64,000 nt of DNA from Ancylostoma caninum (taxonomy: Eukaryota; Nematoda; Chromadorea; Rhabditida; Ancylostomatidae): NCBI GenBank assembly GCA_037903475.1, contig JBAJFG010000615.1:1388501-1452500 (forward strand), in the 5' to 3' direction. The translations under genes were made by a program, and so were the position numbers. The notes beneath the pieces are model-generated. The model did not search any database. It worked only from the letters and a program-made list of their open reading frames with translations, and was not told where the DNA came from. This document shows, piece by piece, positions 10,901 through 21,316 of the stretch (within the stretch, counting starts at the first letter, position 1; every line of letters starts with the position of its first letter).

Positions 10901-13167
10901 ACAACCGGTCTAGTTCTTAGCCCCGAAACCGAAAAGTGTGAAAATCTCTCATACATCACCCTTCTCATTCACTATTCGGACTTGCCTTATCAATAGGATG
11001 ATATTCTAGTGCCTTAGAATCTTACTGAGGTAATGGGGTACTAACAATAGACATTCTTAACAGTTCTACTCTATGGAAGAGTGCGGGATAAACGCTGCAC
11101 CTGCAATGGATCTCATCGGAGTTGATTATTATTCTATGTATTCGCGATATTACACTCGAGATTTGCATACATATTTGTGAATTATCTCCGTAGCAGTGAA
11201 GGCGTTGATTATTATAAGACTAATTGTTATTATAGAATTGATTATTATTAGGTTGTTACAAAAGTTTCCGCTCTTTTCGCATAGGCATTTCCAAAGACTC
11301 CTAATAAATGAATACCGATTAGATTTGGCGCATAATTGCTTTAAAGAGCATGATCTCGCGAACATTCTGCACATTCTGCATCATGAATCATACTTCTCCG
11401 TCTTGTTTTGAGAATGTAATTAATTTCGGAGTGAAAACTTCAAGAATGCAAATTTGGTAACGGCACTAACTTCAAGAATGCAGATTTGGTAACTGCACTT
11501 GCACGGATAATAAGTGGACCATAATGGTGCATGATTCTAACCAAATTTGGGATTAGTAATCTTTAGGTCATTCCTATTCTCCTGATACTTTGCCTCTGCA
11601 TCTTATTGTCGAGCAGCCTCAAGCAGAGGCAAAAAACTTGGTAACCCAAAATTTTAACTAAGCCGTTTTTTTCTGTGGAATTGGAGCAAATTGAAGTGGA
11701 ATATTCTTTGTTGTGACAGGGAACATCAACCATTTTTGGATACTAATCGGTAGTATTTTATGGAAAGTTCCAAGCTTTTTGTGGAAATCGCACCATTTTG
11801 CCACACTGTGTCGGGCACCTTAATTTTGTTAGTCGAACTCTCTGAAAAGACGAAAAGCACGCAGAAGAAATTTTAATTGTGTATTATGTAGCACAAATCT
11901 GGCTCTAGCAGAGCGCTGGTTATCAGAACACAAGAATGTCTGCTGAGTGAGAACCGATTTGTCAAAGTCAGTGACTTCAAGCACTGCCCGACTCAATTCC
12001 TTGCCTCGTAGTCCATGGATTTCTGGACCAGCGGAGTCGAGCTCTGTGAAAACGGCAAAAGTCCAGCGACTATTGTCGTGAATACCTCGATTGTCATCTA
12101 TTGTTACTTGATTTTTTATAAAACTTTCTCGTCAAAAATTTCAAAACAGCGGAAACTTATGTAACAACCTAATATTATAAAACCATTAATTATTCGATAT
12201 AAACATACACTACAATTGAGGACAGTCCAACTATCAACTAGGTTCCAAGCCAGAAATTAACGACAAATGAAGCTTACCTGGGCAACTCTTGGGAATACTC
12301 TCGGGAAGGCGGAATGAACGGGTTGAGGGAAGCGTGAGACGAAGAAGCAGATCCGAAGCATTGTTAAAATCTTCTACACACTCTTCTGGCAATCTATGAC
12401 ATTCTGAAAAAAATCTGAGCTGCTTTGCAAACGCTCTTCCGTCTAATCCTGGAGCAGAGGAATGTTGCGAGAGTTTCCGTACTACATACACCTACACCAT
12501 ATATTTTCATTCAGATTTGCTCTTGGAGAAGTCCTGAAAAAGCTGGATGGCAACAAGATCCAGAATTTGCTGTCCAAACTGGAGGAGACTTTTATTACGG
12601 TACCGGCATTTTCTTGCCTAGAATAAGTACCGCACTTGGCAGTATGTTGCAATTTTGCAGCTGGCCATTCCAAAGATGAAGGTTGAGACCAACTATGGAC
12701 TCAGAGAAGCTCTAATCAAGATGGGTATCACTGAGTTGTTCAGCAGCAACGCAGACTTGAGCGGCATCTCCAAGTCTCCTCCACTACACATTTCAGACGC
12801 ACTTCATAATGCGATAATTGAGGTGAGCTGCTATTTTTTGTTCTCATCCATATTTATAAAATTTTGGCAAAAGCTCAAGGTGCGTAAGCAGGTCCTTACT
12901 CACCAGAAAGTTCATTTTTCTCATAATCACATCGGAAAGATTATTCGTATAAGAAAATTACGAATCTCACCACATCACTGTCTATTAGATAAATATGAGA
13001 AAATGCAGGTTGACGAAGAAGGCACCACTGCTGCTGCTGCGACAATGTTCCTGCCAGTGGGAAGTGCGCTGATTTTAGAGGAACCAAAGGAGTTTATCGC
13101 TGACCATCCGTTCATGTTCATTCTTACCAAGGGCAAAAATCCATTATTCATGGGACAGTTTGTATAA
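7912..13167 (+). CDS. Serpin B, inhibitory-type intracellular serpin
   Basis: Ten exons: leader 7912-7937 (ATG GCT CCC...), then 8050-8216, 8279-8384, 8527-8629, 9455-9527, 10129-10244, 10299-10420, 12515-12599, 12661-12822 and 13009-13167. They give about 372 aa. The leader (MAPNTTANS) joins in phase 2 to FLTAETDFGLNMLRQ. An alternative start at 8036 would read MFISSKFLTAE without a splice. The hinge EEGTTAAAAT predicts an inhibitor, and the predicted scissile bond lies near Ser-Ala in LPVGSAL (inference). The signature is FIADHPF. Intron 3 contains two inverted-repeat elements and intron 7 a mariner-like element. The gene looks intact, and its order and phase match A exactly, so the two are tandem duplicates. 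Confidence 0.85.
8633..9007. mobile_element. MITE with long inverted repeats at the exon 3 donor of serpin B
   Basis: The left end from AGTCCTTGTCGAAAAGAT is matched inverted by the right end at about 8920-9007 over roughly 85 bp. The interior holds a direct duplication of ATTCCGTAGCTGCAGAACCG and a smaller AAGGACTATATAGTCCT palindrome, suggesting nesting of one copy in another. It begins only a few bases after the splice donor at 8630. Confidence 0.8.
9144..9411. mobile_element. GC-rich inverted-repeat element in intron 3 of serpin B
   Basis: Begins CAGTGGAGGTCAATGACGGT and ends with the near complement (CCGCCATTGACGTCCACTG). The inverted repeats run about 65 bp and are much richer in GC than the surroundings. 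No coding capacity. A degraded relative of one end may lie near 27897-27965. Confidence 0.7.
11248..12172. mobile_element. Mariner-like element, decayed, in intron 7 of serpin B
   Basis: The left end TTAGGTTGTTACAAAAGTTT is mirrored at the right end by AACTTATGTAACAACCTAA, with TA-rich flanks, as in mariner inverted repeats. The 925-bp interior has no intact transposase frame that I can recognise, so it is a dead or internally deleted copy. Confidence 0.65.
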
Positions 13168-13344
13168 AGAGTTCTATCTATTACATTTTACATTCCTGTC
13201 CTACAGTCAGGTTGCATCAGATATGAATTCAATTTAAAGAGGTAAGAGAGAGATTTAACGAGGTAAACTGATTGGTAACGTTGCGAGACTTTGCAGTGGG
13301 AGAAACAACAATTGTAAGCTTTGAATGTTTCAAATATTCGGTGA

Positions 13345-16300
13345 GACCCATCTGCCAGTCATTCCGAAAAAGGAGATAGACTAGAGCTTTTAGTCACACA
13401 TGAATATGACTCACACTACTGCTTAAGCAGAGTGGAATTTCTTCTATTGATAAAAGTTTTTCTCCAATTTACGTAGCTCCTTTGTAAACGTTACACTGAC
13501 ATTTCTTGTTTTTAAAATATAATCTCTTCCACTGCGTTCCACTTCGTGCCAGCTTGAATTTTACTTTATAAGGCTCGGAAGTCTGTCAGCACCCATGGTC
13601 AGACAGAGCAAGGTGTCTTTTCTACTTCAAGCCATTTACATGTGTCAAATTCGCATTTTCTAATCCAAAGTTTCTCCCGCCATATGCCTATCATAAAGCC
13701 TCACTGCAACCTCAAGGTTGCAACTGACTTAAAAAAAAACTCTAATTTGAATTTTCCACAATCATTGCGCACCAGGGTCATCGCAGTTTAATGATAGCTC
13801 GAGCGTTTCTAAAGTCTACACTACAAATACACACAAAATTTTTCCAAAAAATGGGGTTGAGACAATATAGCGTCTTGAATTCACAAGTTTTACCCGGTTT
13901 CATGTTCAGCTACTCAGAATTAAGAGACCCAAAAGAATAAAAGAAAAGATAAAGAAATCAGATCCATCTTTGTATTCATAAGCGCAGTCTCTCGGTAATG
14001 ACAGACTGTCTAAAAAAATGAGAGTCCAGCTATTTTTTCCGCAGCTGAACCATATTTTAGGCTAGGTTTTCGGACTATCAAACCTCGAGCGTAGGCCCAG
14101 GATGTCGAAGTATTACTACTCATCGAGTCAAAGCAGGTATGTTCTACTAGTTCAGAGAATATAGGGACCCGCAAATAAAGAACGACAGTGTTCTTCATCC
14201 CATTTGCATTATTTAGCATGTTTTTACAAGCGGAGACGGATTTCGGTATGAAAATGCTCCGCCAGACGTCTATAAACGAGACATGCGTCGTCTCACCTGT
14301 GTCGGTGATCCTCGCTCTCGCAGCGATTCAAATTGGTGCGAAAGGTCAGACGAAATCACAGATCAGTCGTGCCATCTCAAATGGTGAGAAATTTGAGGAT
14401 TAGAGCGAGAAACTGTGGGAGGCAGCGAAATCTGCAAAGCCACAAACATTCAGGAGCAACCGACATCGAAGTAACGAAGTATTACTCACACTTGTCGGAA
14501 GAGATCGTGCACCACAAGAAGGGGACGGCGACGACGATAGCAAACGGATTTTTCATGGAGTATGTGTACAGAACCGTGTTCGAATTACAGTCGTTGGTCT
14601 CCGGAACAAAATCTTAGTTTAGCGAGAAATTCGCTGTGAGGAAGTCGTATGGCTCTGCGCTCATCAAGAGGTTCACGACGAAAGTCAAATCATTCCGCTT
14701 CAAGGAAACCCGGGCGATCTCCGAGGTGCAGTTGAATTTTACTTCCCATAACGTCAGAATAAAATGTTTGTTCCATAACCCTCCTTTAGCGCATTGACAG
14801 TTACGTGAGTCGCAAAACATACGGCAGGATCAAGCACATCCACGCTCCAAGTAACATAAAAGGTGAGCTGCAGTGTCCTTTGTGATCACAATTCCCTTCT
14901 ATGTCATGCCTTGCAGATGCACTGTCTCTCTTGGTCAGTGCTGCCTCCTTCGCCTCGAAATGGGAATACTCCTTTGTAAAAAGCTTGAACACGCGTGGTG
15001 TTTTCTACAGCAGAAAGTCGTTTGAAAGGAAGGTAATGCATAACTTCCAGGGGCAGATAACAGCGATTTTTCATCATTTCCCCGCTTAACAGTAATATTT
15101 CTCACCCAGACCTCCAATCTCAGTGGTAATAACTTCGTCCTGAGAAAACGTGAGATTTATAGGTAGAGTACATGAATGTCGTGAAGGAGAACCGCTACTA
15201 CGCAGAGAACGAACACATGCAGGTTCTCTCACTCCGCTACAGCGACACCTCATACGCACTTAACATCTTCCTCCCCAAACAGAAGTAAGAAGAGGGTCAC
15301 AAAGAATTAGCAGTAGGGCTAGAATTTGCTTGCAGGTTCGCGCTCGAGGCACTTCGCACCAGACTAACTGGGTCAGTCATCCAGACGACGCTCTCGCAGC
15401 TCAAGTCGACCTACATGACGGTAGACAACTCTCACTTTATGTACAAACACCCATCCCAATATTTCCCGAAAGGTCCCGTATTCAGATCTCAATTCCGAAA
15501 ATAAAAATAAAGACGGAGTTGAAGTTGAAGAGCGTGCTCAGGGCACTCGGCGTGAGCGAGCTGTTCTCCGACCACTGTGACCTGAGCGGAATCACGAAGA
15601 CATCCGCGCTGAAGATCTCCCACGCTTCCCACAAAGCAATTATCGAGGTTTGCTATAGTCCTCTGCACTTGCTCACTTTCTTTTTTCTATTTCATTGTGT
15701 TCAAATCACCCCACGTCTGCTCACCAGCTGTAAGAGCTGCAGTTTCAACAGAACTCACAATGAGCCATTGATGATCGAGTTCTCCCTACAGATCAGCGAA
15801 GGTGGAACAACCGAAAAAGAGGGCGGGAACTACTACAAGCCAGTCATCCAGCCAACACCGACCTACCAGCCTACGGCATTCGTCGCCGATCATCCATTTT
15901 TGTTCGTCCTGACTAAGGATCACAATCCCCTCTTCATAGGACAGTATGTCTGAAGTGGCTCACTGAAGACCCGATGCGCGGTCATAGGAACCGTGATGCC
16001 TTGTAGACATGGAAATAAATGTAGTGAGATGACTGATCTTGTTGTTTCCTTTAACACTGAAAATGATTCCTAATTTGGCATAACATGCCATGACACTGGG
16101 ACTGAAACTTGGAAAAAAGAACGAAACAGGAAATAAATAAGAGTGTGCGGAGGGCAGCAGCATAATCTTATTTATATGTGCGGAGAGCAGCATAGCCAAC
16201 AGCTCCAGGATCCTAAGGTTACTGGAACCTAACTAGAAGGGATAGAGAGAAGCTCCAGAGCAGAACTGGATTTAAAATGCTTCAAAATGCCTGCGAAAGA

Positions 16301-16777
16301 TCATAAGTAGGACTGGGTATGGAGCAACTTTGATTCTCGGAATTTAGACTTTCTCATTGACGCAACTTCTGGCACAACGTTTCTCCCTCCGCCGAGGTTC
16401 ATGCCTTGTCCTTGCCAAACAGAGGATTGTTCGACGTATTTTTGAAATGGAACGGGGTTTTCAGAATGCTTTCGCATCGAGGCAGTTAAACTGGGAACGC
16501 ACTTCCAAACATTACATCTCCCTATTACATCGTTTCCCTGTAAAATCCACAAAGTTTTCACAGACGGCTTTATTCTGCGAGGATACTGGTGATAATTTTT
16601 TGAATAAGAAACTTTGTTATACTCAGTACAAATTAATTCCCGCTTATTAGCATTGTTAGAACATAATTTAAGAATTTCTTTAATGTTTGTAAGGATTGTG
16701 GTATGTGGGAGATTCGTGAACATATTTGTGAAATCTGCAGAGAAAAGCTTGAGATTATTAGATTTCTTATTTGTCAG
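13345..16777. repeat. Left arm of the serpin C/D palindrome
   Basis: This arm carries serpin C and is repeated in inverted orientation at 17123-20510. From about 14100 inwards the arms are nearly identical, including introns and 3' flank. Outwards (about 13345-14050) they are still alignable but clearly diverged, for example around TTTTACTTTATAAGG near 13560. Position x pairs with about 33900 minus x near the centre, shifted by some 40 bases near the 5' ends through intron indels. Confidence 0.9.
14102..15953 (+). CDS. Serpin C, probably non-inhibitory serpin
   Basis: Ten exons: leader 14102-14136 (MSKYYYSSSQS), then 14217-14383, 14454-14559, 14623-14725, 14790-14862, 14917-15032, 15163-15284, 15336-15420, 15486-15647 and 15792-15953. 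They give about 376 aa with small introns. Fold motifs are present (FVADHPF signature, NPLFIGQYV end). The hinge is unusual: after EISEGGTT comes EKEGGNYYK instead of a run of alanines, and the loop is rich in proline (VIQPTPTYQP). Bulky and charged residues at P12-P9 are known to stop loop insertion, so a role other than protease trapping is inferred (for example chaperone, carrier or substrate-like). Its exons look richer in GC than those of A and B. A near-identical inverted copy is serpin D. Confidence 0.85.
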
Positions 16778-17078
16778 AAATGTTCGGTGTCTGAGAATGA
16801 TTTCTTCCCTAGTTTCTTTATCATAGTATTCGTAGGTATTATTGGTTTGAGAGGGAGTGAAATTCTGTCCGTTGCAACTAACACCCATTTCGTTTGTTTA
16901 ATTTGTGAGAGATAAAATTTTTACAAATAATTCCATGGTTCCCTTTGGATTTATCCAGTAGGCAAAAAATGAAATTGTGTTGTAACTTTTTCATAATTCC
17001 AAAAGCTTTTCGTGATAAAGTATTTCCTTGTGCAAGTATTCTTTGGCAGGATTTTGGTGGAGAAGGCGGGGCAGTCAA
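16588..17078 (-). pseudogene. Reverse-transcriptase fragment spanning the palindrome loop
   Basis: The minus strand reads FCLLDKSKGNHGIICKNF and then, after a frame break, FSADFTNMFTNLPHTTI. The latter resembles RT motif A in the form seen in Penelope-like elements (D-x-x-x-M/L-F/Y-T-N-I/L-P). No catalytic YxDD block or endonuclease is seen, and frames are broken, so it is a relic. It crosses from the loop (16778-17122) into the left arm, showing that the palindrome junction lies inside this element. The family assignment is tentative. Confidence 0.5.
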
Positions 17079-17122
17079 TCTCCGCGATTTTTCAATTCAC
17101 ATAGGTAGCCAATCGCAAAGCT
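16778..17122. other. Single-copy spacer (loop) of the palindrome
   Basis: The arms stop matching at 16777 on the left (ATTTGTCAG) and 17123 on the right (CTGACAAAT). The 345 bases between them are not repeated and hold the upstream part of the RT fragment. Confidence 0.85.
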
Positions 17123-17312
17123 CTGACAAATAAGAAATCTAATAATCTCAAGCTTTTCTCTGCAGATTTCACAAATATGTTCACGAATCTCCCACATACC
17201 ACAATCCTTACAAACATTAAAGAAATTCTTAAATTATGTTCTAACAATGCTAATAAGCGGGAATTAATTTGTACTGAGTATAACAAAGTTTCTTATTCAA
17301 AAAATTATCACC
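17123..17312 (+). pseudogene. Mirrored, truncated RT fragment in the right arm
   Basis: The inverted copy of the RT relic. It carries the same DFTNMFTNLPHTTI stretch on the plus strand but lacks the part that lies in the loop. It was therefore made by the inverted duplication, not by a second insertion. Confidence 0.55.
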
Positions 17313-17946
17313 AGTATCCTCGCAGAATAAAGCCGTCTGTGAAAACTTTGTGGATTTTACAGGGAAACGATGTAATAGGGAGATGTAATGTTTGGAAGTG
17401 CGTTCCCAGTTTAACTGCCTCGATGCGAAAGCATTCTGAAAACCCCGTTCCATTTCAAAAATACGTCGAACAATCCTCTGTTTGGCAAGGACAAGGCATG
17501 AACCTCGGCGGAGGGAGAAACGTTGTGCCAGAAGTTGCGTCAATGAGAAAGTCTAAATTCCGAGAATCAAAGTTGCTCCATACCCAGTCCTACTTATGAT
17601 CTTTCGCAGGCATTTTGAAGCATTTTAAATCCAGTTCTGCTCTGGAGCTTCTCTCTATCCCTTCTAGTTAGGTTCCAGTAACCTTAGGATCCTGGAGCTG
17701 TTGGCTATGCTGCTCTCCGCACATATAAATAAGATTATGCTGCTGCCCTCCGCACACTCTTATTTATTTCCTGTTTCGTTCTTTTTTCCAAGTTTCAGTC
17801 CCAGTGTCATGGCATGTTATGCCAAATTAGGAATCATTTTCAGTGTTAAAGGAAACAACAAGATCAGTCATCTCACTACATTTATTTCCATGTCTACAAG
17901 GCATCACGGTTCCTATGACCGCGCATCGGGTCTTCAGTGAGCCACT

Positions 17947-19760
17947 TCAGACATACTGTCCTATGAAGAGGGGATTGTGATCCTTAGTCAGGACGAACAA
18001 AAATGGATGATCGGCGACGAATGCCGTAGGCTGGTAGGTCGGTGTTGGCTGGATGACTGGCTTGTAGTAGTTCCCGCCCTCTTTTTCGGTTGTTCCACCT
18101 TCGCTGATCTGTAGGGAGAACTCGATCATCAATGGCTCATTTTGAGTTCAGTTGAAACTGCAGCTTACAGCTGGTGAGCAAACGTGGGGGTGATTCAAAC
18201 ACAGCGAAGTATCAGAGAAGAAAGTGAACAAGTGCAGAGAACTACAGCAAACCTCGATAATTGCTTTGTGGGACGCGTGGGAGATCTTCAGCGCAGATGT
18301 CTTTGTGATTCCGCTCAGGTCACAGTGGTCGGAGAACAGCTCGCTCACCCCGAGTGCCCTGAGCACGCTCTTCAACTTCAGCTCCGTCTTTATCTTTATT
18401 TTCGGAATTGAGATCTGAATACGGGACCTTTCGGGAAATATTGGAATGGGTGTTTGTACATAAAGTGAGAGTTGTCTACCGTCATGTACGTCGACTTGAG
18501 CTGCGAGAGCGTCGTCTGGATGACTGATCCGGTTAGTCTGGTGCGAAGTGCCTCGAGCGCGAACCTACAACAGAATTCTAGCCCTACTGCTCATCCTTTA
18601 TGACCCTCTTCTTACTTCTGTTTGGGGAGGAAGATGTTAAGTGCGTATGAGGTGTCGCTGTAGCGGAGTGAGAGAACCTGCATGTGTTCGTTCTCTGCGT
18701 AGTAGCGGTTCTCCTTCACGACATTCATGTACTCTACCTGAAAATCCGATGATTTGTTCGGGAAGAGGTGATTAGTGGAAGCAATGATAAGAAAATCGTT
18801 TTTACCTCCCCCTGGAAGTTATGCCTTACCTTCCTTTCAAATGACTTTCTGCTGTAGAAAACACCACGCGTGTTCAAGCTCTTCACGAAGGAGTACTCCC
18901 ATTTCGAGGCGAAGGAGGCAGCACTGACCAAGAGAGACAGCGCATCTGAAACGCATGACGTAGAAGGGAATTTGGATCACAAAGGACACTGCAGCTCACC
19001 TTTTATGTTACTTGGAGCGTGGATGTGCTTGATCCTGCCGTATGTTTTGCGGCTCACGTAACTGTCAATGCGCTAAAGGAGGGTTATCGTACAAACATTT
19101 CATTCTTACGCTATGGGAAGAAAAATTCAACTGCACCTCGGAGATTGCCCGGGTTTCCTTGAAGCGGAATGATTTGACTTTGGTCGTGAACCTCTTGATG
19201 AGCGCAGAGCCATACGACTTCCTCACGGCGAATTTCTCGCTAAACCAAGATTTTGTTCCAGGGTTCAACGACTGTAATTCTTTTACAATTCTGTACACCT
19301 ACTCCATGAAAAATCCGTTTGCTATCGTCGTCGCCGTCCCCTTCTTGTGGTGCACGATCTCTTCCGACAAGTGTGAGTAATACTTCGTTACTTCGTTGTC
19401 GGTTGCTCCTGAATACTTGTGGCTTTCTAGATTTTGCTGCCTTCCACAGTTTCTCGCTCTAACCTTCAAATTTCTCACCGTTTGAGATGGCACGACTGAT
19501 CTGCGACTTCGTCTGGCCTTTCGCACCGATTTGAATCGCTGCGAGAGCGAGAATCACCGACACAGGTGAGACGACGCATGTCTCGTTTATGGACGTCTGG
19601 CGGAGCATTTTCATCCCGAAATCCGTCTCCGCTTGTAAAAACATGCTAAATAATGCAAATGTGATGAAGAACACTGTCGTTCTTTATTTGCGAGTCCCTA
19701 TATTCTCTGAACTAGTAGAACATACCTGCTTTGACTCGATGAGTAGTAATAGCTCGACAT
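17947..19760 (-). CDS. Serpin D, palindromic twin of serpin C
   Basis: Reading 5' to 3' on the minus strand the exons are: leader 19760-19726 (MSSYYYSSSQS), 19645-19479, 19408-19303, 19239-19137, 19072-19000, 18945-18830, 18737-18616, 18564-18480, 18414-18253 and 18108-17947. Lengths equal those of C, giving about 376 aa. I saw no stop or frameshift. It has the same non-inhibitory hinge (GGTTEKEGG) and the same proline-rich loop. The few coding differences from C include Lys3 to Ser in the leader and T-D-N-E for T-D-I-E in exon 2. Near identity over introns points to recent duplication or continuing gene conversion. The exon 2 donor is GTAGGT where C has GTATGT. Confidence 0.85.
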
Positions 19761-21157
19761 CCTTGGCCTTTGTCCGAGGTTTGGTGGTCCGGAAACCTAC
19801 CCTGAAATATACTTTAGTTGTGGAAATACAGCGAAAGAATTGGTCAGGTGTTGTATTTGAACAGTTTTGAAAAGTTTGTAGTGCCACCACCGTAAATTCA
19901 CGTTTATGAATCCAAAGATATATTTACTTCTGCTCGCTAGAACAATTTCCCTTAGCAGCATATGGTGATTATATCCCTTTCTGGCTGAATGTTGTGGGCA
20001 GTTTTACTAGACCCTGCTATGTTATGGTTTCGAAAGTTAGGAGAAGTTCAAATTGAAGAAATGATTTGTTTCTAGAATCGAGTGCGAAATTTTGTACTGC
20101 TGCCTTACAAGTGATTTGAGATTAGTGCTACGATCTATCAAAGGCATATGTCAGGATGAAGTTCAGCTGGGAAAATGTGAATTTGACACATATGTGTGAA
20201 TGAATTGAAGTAGAAAAGACAGTTTGCGGCGTCTGACCATGACTGCTGCCCGTCTCTGATCCTTATAAAGTAAAATTAAAGCTGGCACGAAATGGAACGC
20301 TGTGGAGCAGATTAAATTTTAAGAACAAGAAATGTCAATGTTAAAGTTTACAAAGGAGCTATGTGAAGCGAGAAAAAATTTTATCCATAAAGGAAGTTCC
20401 TCTGAGCTTAAGCAATGGCGTGAGTCATGCTCATGTTTGACTAAGGCTTTCGTCAATCTCACTTTTTTGGGAATGACTGCTCAAACAACTTGATCTGGCC
20501 ATTTCAAACAATTAAGTAGATCTAGAATCCTCCATTTCATATTCAATGTTTTGCATATTGATAACGTGCTCACTTGCCAGCTTCCTAATTTTTTTTTTGA
20601 TAGTGTTTAGACCCGCAGTTGAGGATCAATTTGAAGGAACCTACGCCGGCCAAGTAGTGGTCTTGTTCAAGAATAAATATCCATGTGCTGCATTACTGCA
20701 TATGGAGTTCTTGGAGTGTATGTTCTGCTCTATCTCTTCCAGAAATACCAAATCCCCAAAAATCTGACCTGTTCAAGACCTGGAACAAAGTCTACTCCGC
20801 TACATGCGTCCCAACAGCAATAAGCTCTCTTGGCGTTTTGGAAATCATACATATGAAAATTTATGAGTTTTCGTGATGCCATTTTTAAATAATCATTTCA
20901 GATGCGTCAGTAATTTTTTTGCACCCTGTATAGAAGCAGGGATCCACAATATTTTTTGTGAGACTGCATTTCTGACGCTACTCTTTCCAAATTCATTTCG
21001 AAATATTTCTTTGTTCTCAGTGAAAATGATCCTATGCCAATTTGCTGGACAGAATCCGCGAAGTTATGTGTCCGCAAATTGTGCTCTACCTTGCTAATGA
21101 TCTTAAAAAACCTGAAAACTCTAAGATGCATGTAAGTTCCAGAGATGAAGTTCTTTA
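19761..21157. other. Intergenic: outer palindrome arm, then DNA downstream of serpin E cassettes
   Basis: Up to about 20510 this is the diverged outer arm, which should contain the promoter of D. A TATA-like CTTATAAAG, mirrored from the left arm, lies near 20263. From 20510 to 21157 no exon was recognised, only unrelated short open frames. Confidence 0.5.
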
Positions 21158-21316
21158 TCATACAAACTGGCCCATAAAAAGAGGATTATTATCGCGTGTC
21201 AGGATGAAGATAAATGGATGATCCGCGACAAATAGTGTAGGTTCGCCCTCAACGGCAGACTCCTCAATGACCTTTATTACGGATGAAACAGCCGCAGTCG
21301 TACCTTCTTCGTCTAC
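21158..21316 (-). CDS. Serpin E RCL cassette e (distal)
   Basis: Terminal exon beginning VDEEGTTAAVSSVIKVIEES, then FVADHPFIFILTRDNNPLFMGQFV and stop. The hinge has Val-Ser-Ser where the others have Ala-Ala-Thr. The loop is acidic (near P1 Glu-Ser, then AVEGEPT), unlike the other cassettes. The degraded cassette at 31197-31355 is its relative in gene F. Confidence 0.75.
   Translation of the reverse strand, partial: VDEEGTTAAVSSVIKVIEESAVEGEPTLFVADHPFIFILTRDNNPLFMGQFV

Larger units (their letters stand above)
17123..20510. repeat. Right arm of the serpin C/D palindrome
   Basis: Inverted copy of 13345-16777 carrying serpin D. Introns near the 5' half differ by small indels. The outer 700 bases or so (for example the CTTATAAAGTAAAATTAAAG block near 20263) match the left arm only with many substitutions. 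Confidence 0.9.

Noticed and set aside
16301..16888. A 195-codon gene on the minus strand
   Set aside because: Only a short RT-like part is recognisable. The rest is mirrored non-coding DNA, and the frame is broken upstream.
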